From NCBI GenBank assembly GCA_937925855.1, contig CALAMO010000023.1, positions 26,288 to 90,287 of the forward strand: a stretch of DNA of 64,000 nt. Reading direction: 5' to 3'. This DNA comes from an uncultured Thiotrichaceae bacterium. Its GTDB lineage: Bacteria > Pseudomonadota > Gammaproteobacteria > Thiotrichales > Thiotrichaceae. The position numbers and the translations under genes were made by a program. The notes below the pieces were generated by a model. It worked only from the letters and a program-made list of their open reading frames with translations. It was not told where the DNA came from and did not search any database. How positions within the stretch are numbered: position 1 is the stretch's first letter; the number at the start of each line of letters is the position of its first letter. Positions 29,590-37,632 of this stretch are shown here, in pieces.

Positions 29590-30588
29590 ATGAATACAGA
29601 TTTAAAATACACCGGTATGGCGTTGGATCGTGGCGATCCCCTGCGCCGTGATGCGACAGCGCTTGAACAGCGGTGGTGCGCTGCTGAGACCCGGATTGTA
29701 ACGCTGTGCCAGGGTAAGCTCCTCGTTAAGCAGCATGCCCAGGCTGCTGCCCACGCTAGCGCCAATGTGAGCCAAACGGGCGGAGCCCTGCTGCTGCGTA
29801 GGGCTGATGCGAGTGAGCTGATCGACGCGGTTATTGAGCGTGCGTCGCATCGTGTTTTTCTTGGCCAGCAGGCGACGCACAGTTACTTTGCTGTCGAGGT
29901 GAGTGCAGCAGACGGTCAGGTGTTATGTGATGCGTTGGCGGCTACGTTCATCGACCTACGCCGGGTTGGTCCTTGGCTGAGCGCAGAAATGGCTGCCTTA
30001 CTGGGGTATGCAAAAGGCCTATTGTTTTGGCGGCAGCAGTATCAGTTTTGTCCGCGCTGTGGGCAGGCGCTGCATGCGAGCCAGGGGGGCCATGTATTGA
30101 GCTGCGCGCAGGTGGACTGCTCATGTGAGATCTATCCACGCACCGACCCCGCTGTGATTATGCTGGTCGAGCGTACCGGGTCAGATGGCGTGAATCGGTG
30201 CCTGCTGGGCCGCAATGCCAATTGGGTGGAGGGTTCGTTTTCTACCCTGGCGGGTTTTGTTGAGCCGGGTGAAAGCCTGGAAGAAGCGGTGCGGCGTGAG
30301 GTGCAAGAGGAAACGGGAGTAACGGTGGGCGAGGTTGGTTATGTTGCTTCGCAGCCCTGGCCGTTTCCTTCAGCCCTGATGGTCGGTTTTAGGGCGACCG
30401 CGCTGGACAGCAACATCACGCTTGATCCACATGAGGTCGCAGAGGCCGCCTGGTTTAGCCGGGAAGAAGTCGCAGGCTTCGGCGCGTGGGGGGATGAGAA
30501 CAGCCGCCATAATTTGCCGCGCAAGGACTCGATTGCCCGTTTTTTAATTGATCACTGGTTATATCAGGCGTGTAGCGGCGGAGATTAA
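29590..30588 (+). CDS. nudC: NAD+ diphosphatase / RNA de-NADding enzyme NudC
   Basis: A 332-residue Nudix hydrolase that cleaves NAD(H) and can remove NAD caps from RNA. A zinc ribbon begins FCPRCGQ and ends with DCSCEIYPR. The Nudix box reads GFVEPGESLEEAVRREVQEE, and the NADH-specific motif SQPWPFPSALM follows. The N-terminal domain is somewhat longer than in E. coli. The MFS gene starts 2 bp after its stop. Confidence 0.94.
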   Translation: MNTDLKYTGMALDRGDPLRRDATALEQRWCAAETRIVTLCQGKLLVKQHAQAAAHASANVSQTGGALLLRRADASELIDAVIERASHRVFLGQQATHSYFAVEVSAADGQVLCDALAATFIDLRRVGPWLSAEMAALLGYAKGLLFWRQQYQFCPRCGQALHASQGGHVLSCAQVDCSCEIYPRTDPAVIMLVERTGSDGVNRCLLGRNANWVEGSFSTLAGFVEPGESLEEAVRREVQEETGVTVGEVGYVASQPWPFPSALMVGFRATALDSNITLDPHEVAEAAWFSREEVAGFGAWGDENSRHNLPRKDSIARFLIDHWLYQACSGGD

Positions 30589-30590
30589 AC

Positions 30591-31802
30591 ATGCTTAAGA
30601 CCGAATTGAAACGCTGGCAGCGCCCTGAAATACTGCTGTTTTTATTTGCGGCGGCGATGCCGCTATCTTTTAGTGTCTGGCAGGCGCTGTTGAATAACTT
30701 TGCCATCGAACAGGCCAGCTTTACCGGTATTGAGATGGGTATTTTGCAGAGTCTGCGTGAAATCCCAGGCTTTTTGTCGTTTCTGGTGGTGTTTCTTCTG
30801 CTGATTATGCAGGAGCAGCGGCTGGCGTTTATTTCGCTCTTGCTCCTGGGCATTGGTACTGCCCTTACCGGCCAGTTGCCCACGGTGCTGGGACTTTATT
30901 GCACCACAGTACTGATGTCGATTGGCTTTCACTATTTTGAGGCGGTGAATCAGTCGCTGACGCTGCAATGGCTGGAGAAATCGACGGCGGCGCATAATAT
31001 GGGACGCTTGATTGCGGTGGGGTCTTTTGCCTCACTGTTGGCTTACGGCTTGGTTTATGTGCTGATTCAGTTCGTAGGTCTGTCGATGCCGGTGGTGTAT
31101 TTATTTGGCGGCGGGCTGACGATTGCCCTGGCGCTGTTCTGCTGGTTTATGTTTCCGATTTTTCCTGAAAAAACGGCGCAGAAAAAATCGATAGTGCTGC
31201 GGCGGCGCTATTGGTTGTATTACGCACTGGTGTTTATGTCGGGCGCGCGGCGGCAGATTTTCATGGTGTTTGCCGGTTTTCTTATGGTGGAGAAATTTGG
31301 GTTTGACGCCGCTGCTATTGCGGCGATGTTCCTACTGAACGGCGTGTTGAATATGATTTTTGCCCCCAAGATTGGCCAGCTAATTAGCCATTGGGGTGAG
31401 CGCAAGGCACTGACGGTGGAATATATTGGCCTGATTTGTGTTTTTCTGGCCTACGCGGTGGTGAATAACCCATGGCTGGCGGTGGCGCTTTACGTCATCG
31501 ATCATATTTTCTTTTCGATGGCGATTGCGATGAAAACGTATTTCCAGAAGATTGCCGACCCCTCGGAAATTGCACCCACGGCGGGAGTCTCCTTTACCAT
31601 CAGCCACATTGCGGCGGTCGTACTGCCGGTGTTATACGGCGGGCTTTGGCTGGTGTCGCCCGCATTGGTGTTTATTAGCGGTGCGCTACTGGCTGCGGGC
31701 TCGCTGCTTTTGGCGCGTTTAATCCCGGAAGAACCCCAGGAAGGACAAGAGGTGAACTGGCCACAGTGGAAGGCACGGACTGCCTCTTCGGATGTTGCCT
31801 GA
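30591..31802 (+). CDS. MFS transporter
   Basis: A 403-residue protein with about 12 hydrophobic helices and a short central loop rich in lysine and arginine (PEKTAQKKSIVLRRR), the plan of a major facilitator. No specific signature lets me name the substrate. It is probably co-transcribed with nudC, since only 2 bp separate them. Confidence 0.85.
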   Translation: MLKTELKRWQRPEILLFLFAAAMPLSFSVWQALLNNFAIEQASFTGIEMGILQSLREIPGFLSFLVVFLLLIMQEQRLAFISLLLLGIGTALTGQLPTVLGLYCTTVLMSIGFHYFEAVNQSLTLQWLEKSTAAHNMGRLIAVGSFASLLAYGLVYVLIQFVGLSMPVVYLFGGGLTIALALFCWFMFPIFPEKTAQKKSIVLRRRYWLYYALVFMSGARRQIFMVFAGFLMVEKFGFDAAAIAAMFLLNGVLNMIFAPKIGQLISHWGERKALTVEYIGLICVFLAYAVVNNPWLAVALYVIDHIFFSMAIAMKTYFQKIADPSEIAPTAGVSFTISHIAAVVLPVLYGGLWLVSPALVFISGALLAAGSLLLARLIPEEPQEGQEVNWPQWKARTASSDVA

Positions 31803-31929
31803 TACCTGTTTAAAATTGTGTGAACAAGTGTTAAATAGCGTGAATGAGTGCGGATTAAACCTTTCAGAGGATTGATTCGACTACAATCCAAACAAACCCC
31901 CGATTCCAGTGTTAAAAGGATGATGCATT

Positions 31930-33456
31930 ATGTCGAAACAACGCTCATGGTGTTGTGGCTTTATTCCCGGTTTTTGGTGGTGGTTTCTGGTATTACTAGG
32001 ACTGCCCTCACTGTTCTTACTGATGACTTATTTTACCCAAGGCGTGGTGGAAGAAGACTTGACGCAGCGCGTGTCAGCTGCGCTCACAGCAGACAATGTA
32101 GACTGGGTGGAGGTCGACGTGCGTCACCGCGGACGTGATGTCGTTCTGCGCGGCATACCGCCAGATGAAGATGCGCGGGCGCGGGCAGTAAGCACTGCAG
32201 CAGCGATATACGGCGTGCACCGGGTCGATTTTGAAAGTGATGTGCTCCAGGTTAACGCGGCGAAGGCTGAATCGTCCGTGGTGTTACCCGCGCTGAGCCT
32301 AACTGCAACAGCAGACGGGCAATTAACATTGGAGGGTTCACTGCCCTCGCAGCTAGATATCGATAATGTGCTCCAGGCTGCTGCCGAGCGTTTTGGTTTG
32401 GAAAATATCGATGATCAACTAAGCGTTGGCCCTGGCGTGGCGACACCGGAATGGTTAGCGGCCCCGGATGAGCTGCTTAATATTTTACCGGATAAGGCCG
32501 CTAGCTTGAATATTGCGGATGGCAACGTTGAAATTGCGACCGAGGTGAACAGCGATAATATGCGGGAAGATATGTTAGTGCGCATTAAACGTCTGCTGGG
32601 GGGCGAGGTGATCGATAACATTGTGGTCAAACCACTGCCATCGCCCGAAGTGGCGTTGGACTTGGTGAACGGTCAGCTTACGTTAGCTGGCAAAGTATCA
32701 TCGGCTACACAGCGAGAGCGTCTGCTCCAGATGGCGAGGGCACGCTTTGGGGCGGAAAATGTGACGCCGCAGCTTGAAGTTGATCAGGGCGTTGCTGATG
32801 CGGTTTGGCTGGCGACAACCGAGCAAGTCATGGGCCTACTCGGTGACAAGGGCAGCGCCATCATCGCCAATGATACGCTTGAGTTACAGGTAGACGTTGA
32901 TTCAGAAGCGGCGCGGCAAACGCTGGCAGCGAATAGCGCCGCCGTCTTAGAAGGTTCTGGGTTGCTGCTGGTTAATGCGATTAGTGTAGTTTCACCGGCG
33001 GTGTCCGCCACTGTTAATGCAAATGCGCAGGCGGCTCCGCAAACTGAGGCGACGACGATTGCTGCGCCAAGCGTGCAGGCCTGTCAGGAGCGACTGAATG
33101 CGGCAGTGCGTGATCAACAGGTGTTATTTCAGGTGAACCAAGCGGATATCCGCAGTGCCAGCTATGGGCTGCTGGATGAGCTGGCGGGAATTATCACGGC
33201 CTGCCAGACTGTGTTGAGTGCGGCAAAAATACATATCGGCGGTCATACCGATAGCGATGGGTCCAAAAGCTATAATCTGAATTTAAGTCAGCGGCGTGCT
33301 GCAGCCGTGCGGACCTATCTGGTCACTAAAGGCGTGGCAGCTGAGCAAATGCTTGCTGAGGGCTTTGGCGAGGAACAGCCGGTGGCGAGCAACAGTACGG
33401 CTGCTGGTAAAGCGCAAAATCGGCGTATTTCATTTGAAATTAAAGCAGCAGAATGA
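31930..33456 (+). CDS. Membrane-anchored BON-repeat protein with OmpA peptidoglycan-binding domain
   Basis: A 508-residue protein. A short cytoplasmic lead is followed by one membrane helix (FWWWFLVLLGLPSLFLLMTY, residues 15-34), then three or four repeats of the BON type. Each of these has a small beta strand pair with LxGxVxS-like turns (VLRGIPPDE, LTLEGSLPSQ, LTLAGKVSSA). The last 115 residues form an OmpA-like domain with HIGGHTDSDGSKSYNLNLSQ and QNRRISFEI, which should bind peptidoglycan. Thus it tethers the inner membrane to the wall. It heads a three-gene cluster with a 12-bp gap to the next frame, and overall recalls ArfA-type BON-OmpA proteins. Confidence 0.88.
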   Translation: MSKQRSWCCGFIPGFWWWFLVLLGLPSLFLLMTYFTQGVVEEDLTQRVSAALTADNVDWVEVDVRHRGRDVVLRGIPPDEDARARAVSTAAAIYGVHRVDFESDVLQVNAAKAESSVVLPALSLTATADGQLTLEGSLPSQLDIDNVLQAAAERFGLENIDDQLSVGPGVATPEWLAAPDELLNILPDKAASLNIADGNVEIATEVNSDNMREDMLVRIKRLLGGEVIDNIVVKPLPSPEVALDLVNGQLTLAGKVSSATQRERLLQMARARFGAENVTPQLEVDQGVADAVWLATTEQVMGLLGDKGSAIIANDTLELQVDVDSEAARQTLAANSAAVLEGSGLLLVNAISVVSPAVSATVNANAQAAPQTEATTIAAPSVQACQERLNAAVRDQQVLFQVNQADIRSASYGLLDELAGIITACQTVLSAAKIHIGGHTDSDGSKSYNLNLSQRRAAAVRTYLVTKGVAAEQMLAEGFGEEQPVASNSTAAGKAQNRRISFEIKAAE

Positions 33457-33468
33457 GGGAGAGCGCGC

Positions 33469-33567
33469 ATGATCTATTTGGTATCTAAATTAGCGGTCTG
33501 GCTGCTGCTCACCTTTGTATTGGGCCTGCTGCTGGGTTTATTAACAACCACAGGGCGCGAGGAATAA
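33469..33567 (+). CDS. Small membrane protein (32 residues) in the OmpA/BON cluster
   Basis: A 32-codon frame with a purine-rich GAGGGAGA ribosome-binding site 8 bases before the ATG. The peptide is almost entirely one hydrophobic helix (LAVWLLLTFVLGLLLGLL) with a short TTTGREE tail. It sits 12 bp after the BON-OmpA gene and 3 bp before the next gene. This tight spacing suggests a real, coupled gene and a membrane subunit of the same assembly. Confidence 0.65.
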   Translation: MIYLVSKLAVWLLLTFVLGLLLGLLTTTGREE

Positions 33568-33570
33568 AGC

Positions 33571-35241
33571 ATGATGACTTATTTAATGCATACGGCCCTG
33601 TTGGTATGCGCCGCCTTTTTGGCGGGTTTAATACTAGGCAAGCTGATTAAATGGCTGTTTTGTCGTGGAAAAAAAAACGCTGCCATCGCAGATGACGCGG
33701 CGGTCTATGATCCGCTGGGTGGCGCTGTAGCCGGATATGATCAGCGGCGGGCGCGTCTAGGGATGACTGGTGAGGCGCATGACCTTGCTGAAGTGGAGGC
33801 CCGCAAACCGCGTTTGAATCTGGCGGCGGGCGATGTTGATACGGCACAGCATGCGGTAGATCGCCTGAAAGCAGACCCATCGAATGCATCCGCGATAAGC
33901 GATAAGGCAGCGTTGGCGGCTAGCGCTGTCTCCTCCTTTAAAGCGAGCTTTCCGCCGGTGCGCCAGTCGTCTGACGTTACCGTGGCAGAGACCGGATTGG
34001 AGGTTGATGCTGCTACTGTATCGGGCTTGCCCGGGCTAGAGGCAGCGGCGTTGGATATCGACGAGGAGCTATCTGTTGCGGATGCTGGGGTAGACAGCGC
34101 GCGTGACCCGTCTAAAATTGCCGGACTGGAACTAGCTGATTTCGGCCTAGAAGCTGCTACTGCGACCGGCTCAACAGATAAGGAAGCATTAGCTGTCGGT
34201 GACCTTGAGCTTAACGATACGGACTTCCCCACGATGGATGTTTTGCTGGCGCAGGCTGCCGCTGAAACGGGCGTTGATTCAGCCACGGTGCGGGCGCCTG
34301 AGATTGAGCTAGCAGAGACTGCTGTTACCGCAGCAGGCAGTGAGCTACCAGAGGCTGCTGATAGTTGGGTCGACGCGGCGGCGCCCGCTGCCGAGACCGA
34401 AACTAATCTACACTTTAAATACCTGCGCGGTGCTAAAACTAAACCTAATATCAAACTGCCGCTGGCTAATGATGATGGAGGCATGGTCGATGCGCCTGCT
34501 GTCGATGCGCCTGCTGTCGAAGCGCCTGGTGAACGTTCCGCTACGGCTGCGGAAATGATTGACGAGCGTTCTGCTATTGCTGTGGAAGCGATTGGTGAAC
34601 GTTCCGCTGCGGCTTCAGCAGCGGTTGACGAACGTCCTGCGATTGCTTCGGCAGTGCTTGATGAGCATTTAGCGATAACTGAACCGACGGTTGACGTTGG
34701 CCTGGCTGCTGCCGCTGATGCAACGGCAGCAGCGCTACAGCCGGTGACGCCAGTCACACTGGATGCCTCTGAGCTGGCACCGGTGCTTGCCGCCGCTGCG
34801 GGGGTTGGAGTCACGCATCGGCTGGCGGCAGAGTCTGCGACAGCAGAGGCTGCGGCGATTGAGCAGGCGACCCAGCAACGTGTAAATGGAGAAGACATGA
34901 GCGAGGTGGAGGTATCTGCACTACTGACAGACATCCGCCAGCAGCTGGATGCCTACGCTGACGGGGGGGCTAAGCCTGCCCGCACGGTAGTGTTAGATGC
35001 GCTGTGTGAGGATTGCAGCGTCTTAAGCCGTCTTAATGCGCGTGAAACGTTGGTGCTAAACGCTGGCGAGTATGCTCAGCTAGCGTCGATTCACTGCGGG
35101 GTCACTCGCTCGGGTGTGGTAGCGGTTGGTGGGCATGTCAGTACGCTGACTGATCATCAGGTCGTGCTATTTACACTGCATGGGGTGGTGGTTTGTCGCC
35201 ATGAAGACAAACATTATTTTGTGGTCGTAGCGCCTGCATAG
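33571..35241 (+). CDS. Membrane-anchored Ala/Glu-rich repeat protein
   Basis: A 556-residue protein of unknown function. Residues about 5-30 form a membrane helix followed by a basic KLIKWLFCRGKK stop-transfer. A long Ala/Glu/Asp/Val-rich low-complexity region of about 400 residues comes next, including three 5-residue and five 11-residue tandem repeats. A folded C-terminal domain of about 110 residues, with four to six cysteines (LCEDCSVLSRL, IHCGV, VVCRHEDKHYF), ends it. The anchor-linker-domain plan resembles an envelope tether. The long minus-strand frame opposite it is a shadow of the biased composition. Confidence 0.78.
   Translation: MMTYLMHTALLVCAAFLAGLILGKLIKWLFCRGKKNAAIADDAAVYDPLGGAVAGYDQRRARLGMTGEAHDLAEVEARKPRLNLAAGDVDTAQHAVDRLKADPSNASAISDKAALAASAVSSFKASFPPVRQSSDVTVAETGLEVDAATVSGLPGLEAAALDIDEELSVADAGVDSARDPSKIAGLELADFGLEAATATGSTDKEALAVGDLELNDTDFPTMDVLLAQAAAETGVDSATVRAPEIELAETAVTAAGSELPEAADSWVDAAAPAAETETNLHFKYLRGAKTKPNIKLPLANDDGGMVDAPAVDAPAVEAPGERSATAAEMIDERSAIAVEAIGERSAAASAAVDERPAIASAVLDEHLAITEPTVDVGLAAAADATAAALQPVTPVTLDASELAPVLAAAAGVGVTHRLAAESATAEAAAIEQATQQRVNGEDMSEVEVSALLTDIRQQLDAYADGGAKPARTVVLDALCEDCSVLSRLNARETLVLNAGEYAQLASIHCGVTRSGVVAVGGHVSTLTDHQVVLFTLHGVVVCRHEDKHYFVVVAPA
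34486..34695 (+). repeat. Tandem 15-bp (x3) and 33-bp (x5) repeats
   Basis: Three near-identical 15-bp copies (34486-34530) encode VDAPA-like pentapeptides. Five diverged 33-bp copies (34531-34695) encode 11-residue units of the form ERSAxAxxxxD. The periods are multiples of three, so the frame is kept. The pentamer copies are nearly identical and thus recent, and could vary in number between strains. Confidence 0.85.
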
Positions 35242-35421
35242 CCGTTAATCGGCACTGAGTGTAGGTCGTTAGAACAGCGTCAGCGCACGGCGCTAAACAA
35301 CGCCCACTTTTTGCTATCAATCGTTAGAATATTGTGTGTATGATGCGTTTTTCTAGGCAAGTATAGCAGTCCAATCTGCAACCATTATACTGAGTGATCG
35401 TTTCGGCCAGTAGGAGACGTT

Positions 35422-36969
35422 ATGACCGGCAAACGCAGATCATCCCGGCGCGAGCGGCGCGGTCAACAGGATCAGCCGCAGGCAAAGTTTGGCTTGGAGC
35501 AAGCGGCCTGGCAGCAGTTAAAAATGCCGTATCAGCCAACGGAGCCGGTGAGTGAAGAACAGCTAGCGCTGATTCACGATGCCTCGCTGCGTATTCTGGA
35601 GCAGATTGGTATTGATGTGCTGCTGCCGGAAGCGCGCGCGATTATGGTGCAGGCTGGTGCGACGGCGCAGGGCGAGCGTGTTCGCTTTGAGCGCGAGCTG
35701 ATTATGCAGAGTATCGCCAGCTGTCCGTCAGCGTTTACCTTGCATGCGCGCAATCCGGCGCACAATATTCGCGTCGGGGAAAACTTTGTCAGTTTTGGGA
35801 CGGTCGCCAGCGCACCCAACACCCAAAGTCTCGACGGCGGGCGTCGCCCTGGTAATCGGCAGGATTTTCAGGATTTTCTGCGCCTGATGCAGTCGCTGAA
35901 TATTTTGCACTTCACCTCAGGCTATCCGGTCGAACCCACCGATATTCATGCTTCAGTGCGTCACCTACATTGCCTGTCTGACTGCGTCACGCTGACGGAT
36001 AAGGTGTTTCATGCCTATTCATTGGGGCGGGAGCGAAATCGAGATGCGCTGGAAATTGCCCGTATTGGGCGCGGCGTTAGCGCTGCCCAGTTAGAGCAGG
36101 AACCGTCTTTATTCACCATTATCAACAGCAACTCGCCGCTCAAGCTGGATGAGCATATGCTGACTGGAATTATGGAAATGGCGGCGCGCAATCAGGTCGT
36201 GTGCCTAACGCCGTTTACGCTGGCGGGGGCGATGGCGCCGGTGACACTAGCCGGAGCGTTGGCGCAGCAAAATGCAGAAGCATTGGCGGGTATTGCCTTC
36301 GCGCAGATGGTGCGGCCCGGTGCGCCCTGTATTTATGGTGGTTTTACCTCTAATGTCGATATGAAATCGGGCGCGCCTGCCTTTGGCACGCCGGAATATG
36401 TGCTGGCCGCGCAGATTTCCGGCCAGCTGTGTCGGCGCTATGGTTTACCGTTCCGTTCATCTAATGTGAGTGCGGCAAATTCGGTCGATGCCCAGGCGGG
36501 TTATGAGTCGACGATGGCGCTATGGGGCGCATTGAGCGGCGGTGCGAATTTCATTATGCACGGTGCGGGTTGGATGGAAGGCGGCCTGAGTGCCTCGTTT
36601 GAGAAAATGCTGGTGGATGCCGATTTGCTCCAGATGATGGCGAGGTATATGCAGGGCATTACGATAAACGAAGCAGAGTTGGGGCTAGAGGCGATTCAGG
36701 ACGTTGGCCCAGGCGGGCATTATTTTGGCACCGCTCACACCATGGCACGTTATAAAACTGCGTTTTATGCGCCGATGATCTCGGACTGGCGTAATTTTGA
36801 GAGTTGGACCGAGGCGGGCAGTCCGACCGCCTTGCAAAAAGCGAATACCGTGTACAAGCAGCTATTAAGTGCCTATGAACCGCCCGCACTCGACCCGGCG
36901 CGGCGCGAAGAGCTGGCTGCTTTTGTCGCACAGCGCACTGAGGCTGGGGGTGTGGCGACGGATTTCTAG
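35422..36969 (+). CDS. Trimethylamine methyltransferase (MttB) family protein, non-pyrrolysine type
   Basis: A 515-residue member of the MttB superfamily. The C-terminal DVGPGGHYFGTAHTMARYK, the SFGTVASAPNTQSLDGG region and the repeated Gly/Ala-rich barrel strands are typical. There is no in-frame amber codon, so it belongs to the large non-pyrrolysine branch, which includes glycine betaine and other quaternary-amine demethylases that pass methyl groups to a corrinoid protein. No corrinoid protein or reductive activase gene is near. A strong AGGAGA site precedes the ATG. The LysE-type exporter starts 3 bp after its stop, so the two are coupled. Confidence 0.85.
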   Translation: MTGKRRSSRRERRGQQDQPQAKFGLEQAAWQQLKMPYQPTEPVSEEQLALIHDASLRILEQIGIDVLLPEARAIMVQAGATAQGERVRFERELIMQSIASCPSAFTLHARNPAHNIRVGENFVSFGTVASAPNTQSLDGGRRPGNRQDFQDFLRLMQSLNILHFTSGYPVEPTDIHASVRHLHCLSDCVTLTDKVFHAYSLGRERNRDALEIARIGRGVSAAQLEQEPSLFTIINSNSPLKLDEHMLTGIMEMAARNQVVCLTPFTLAGAMAPVTLAGALAQQNAEALAGIAFAQMVRPGAPCIYGGFTSNVDMKSGAPAFGTPEYVLAAQISGQLCRRYGLPFRSSNVSAANSVDAQAGYESTMALWGALSGGANFIMHGAGWMEGGLSASFEKMLVDADLLQMMARYMQGITINEAELGLEAIQDVGPGGHYFGTAHTMARYKTAFYAPMISDWRNFESWTEAGSPTALQKANTVYKQLLSAYEPPALDPARREELAAFVAQRTEAGGVATDF

Positions 36970-36972
36970 CCG

Positions 36973-37578
36973 GTGGATAGCACGCTACAGTTTCTGCTGA
37001 TTATCCTGGCGCTAGAGCTTACGCCAGGCCCCGCCGTGCTGATGGTTTTGTTTCAGGCCTCTCTGAGTTTACGCCATGTCGCGGCGGCGATTTGTGGACT
37101 GCTGACGGCCAATGTGGTGTGGATTACCCTGGTGGCGACCGGCCTAGGTCTGCTGATTACCCGTTCACCGCTGTTATATGATGCGCTGCGGTTTATCGGT
37201 GCGCTTTATCTGGTTTACCTCGGCTATAAAATCATTCGTTTTGGTATCCGGCCCACCGCTAACGTGCAAAGTGGTGTGTTACAAAGCTACCGCCGTTCTT
37301 ATCTACAAGGCATCTTGACTTCGTTTTCCAATCCGAAGGCGCTGGTGTTTTTTATGGCGCTGTTTCCGCCGTTTGTGCGCGCTGAGCATTTCAGCCATGA
37401 CATCGTGTATTTTGGCGCTCTGAAAATGCTGATGCTGGCCCTGGTGATGGGGTCGTATGGCGTATTGGGGCAGCAGATTTTTGCCGGATTGAGACACCGG
37501 CAGGTCAGTCTTTGGGTTTCATGGTTACTCGGCTTGGGTATTATTGCGGCGGGAGTAGCGCTGGCGCTAAATTATTGA
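36973..37578 (+). CDS. LysE/RhtB-family exporter
   Basis: A 201-residue protein with about six membrane helices and the family signature near the N-terminus (ELTPGPAVLMVLFQASLSLR). Members export amino acids or related small molecules. It starts with GTG, 3 bp after the methyltransferase stop and without a clear ribosome-binding site, so translation is probably coupled. The cargo may be related to the methyltransferase product, but that is inference. Confidence 0.88.
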   Translation: MDSTLQFLLIILALELTPGPAVLMVLFQASLSLRHVAAAICGLLTANVVWITLVATGLGLLITRSPLLYDALRFIGALYLVYLGYKIIRFGIRPTANVQSGVLQSYRRSYLQGILTSFSNPKALVFFMALFPPFVRAEHFSHDIVYFGALKMLMLALVMGSYGVLGQQIFAGLRHRQVSLWVSWLLGLGIIAAGVALALNY

Positions 37579-37632
37579 GGCCGTGCACAACGCATGCGCT
37601 GCTCAGCCTGCGTGCGCTGCAATCTTGTCAGC

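Noticed and set aside
33741..34934. Long minus-strand frame of 397 codons rich in Ser, Ala and Thr
   Set aside because: It is the antisense of the Ala/Glu-rich linker; biased codons remove stops on the opposite strand. No ribosome-binding site or domain supports it, and it lies wholly inside the plus-strand gene.
35422..36969. Pyrrolysine-containing trimethylamine methyltransferase
   Set aside because: The gene has no internal in-frame amber codon and no pyl genes are seen, so it belongs to the non-pyrrolysine branch.
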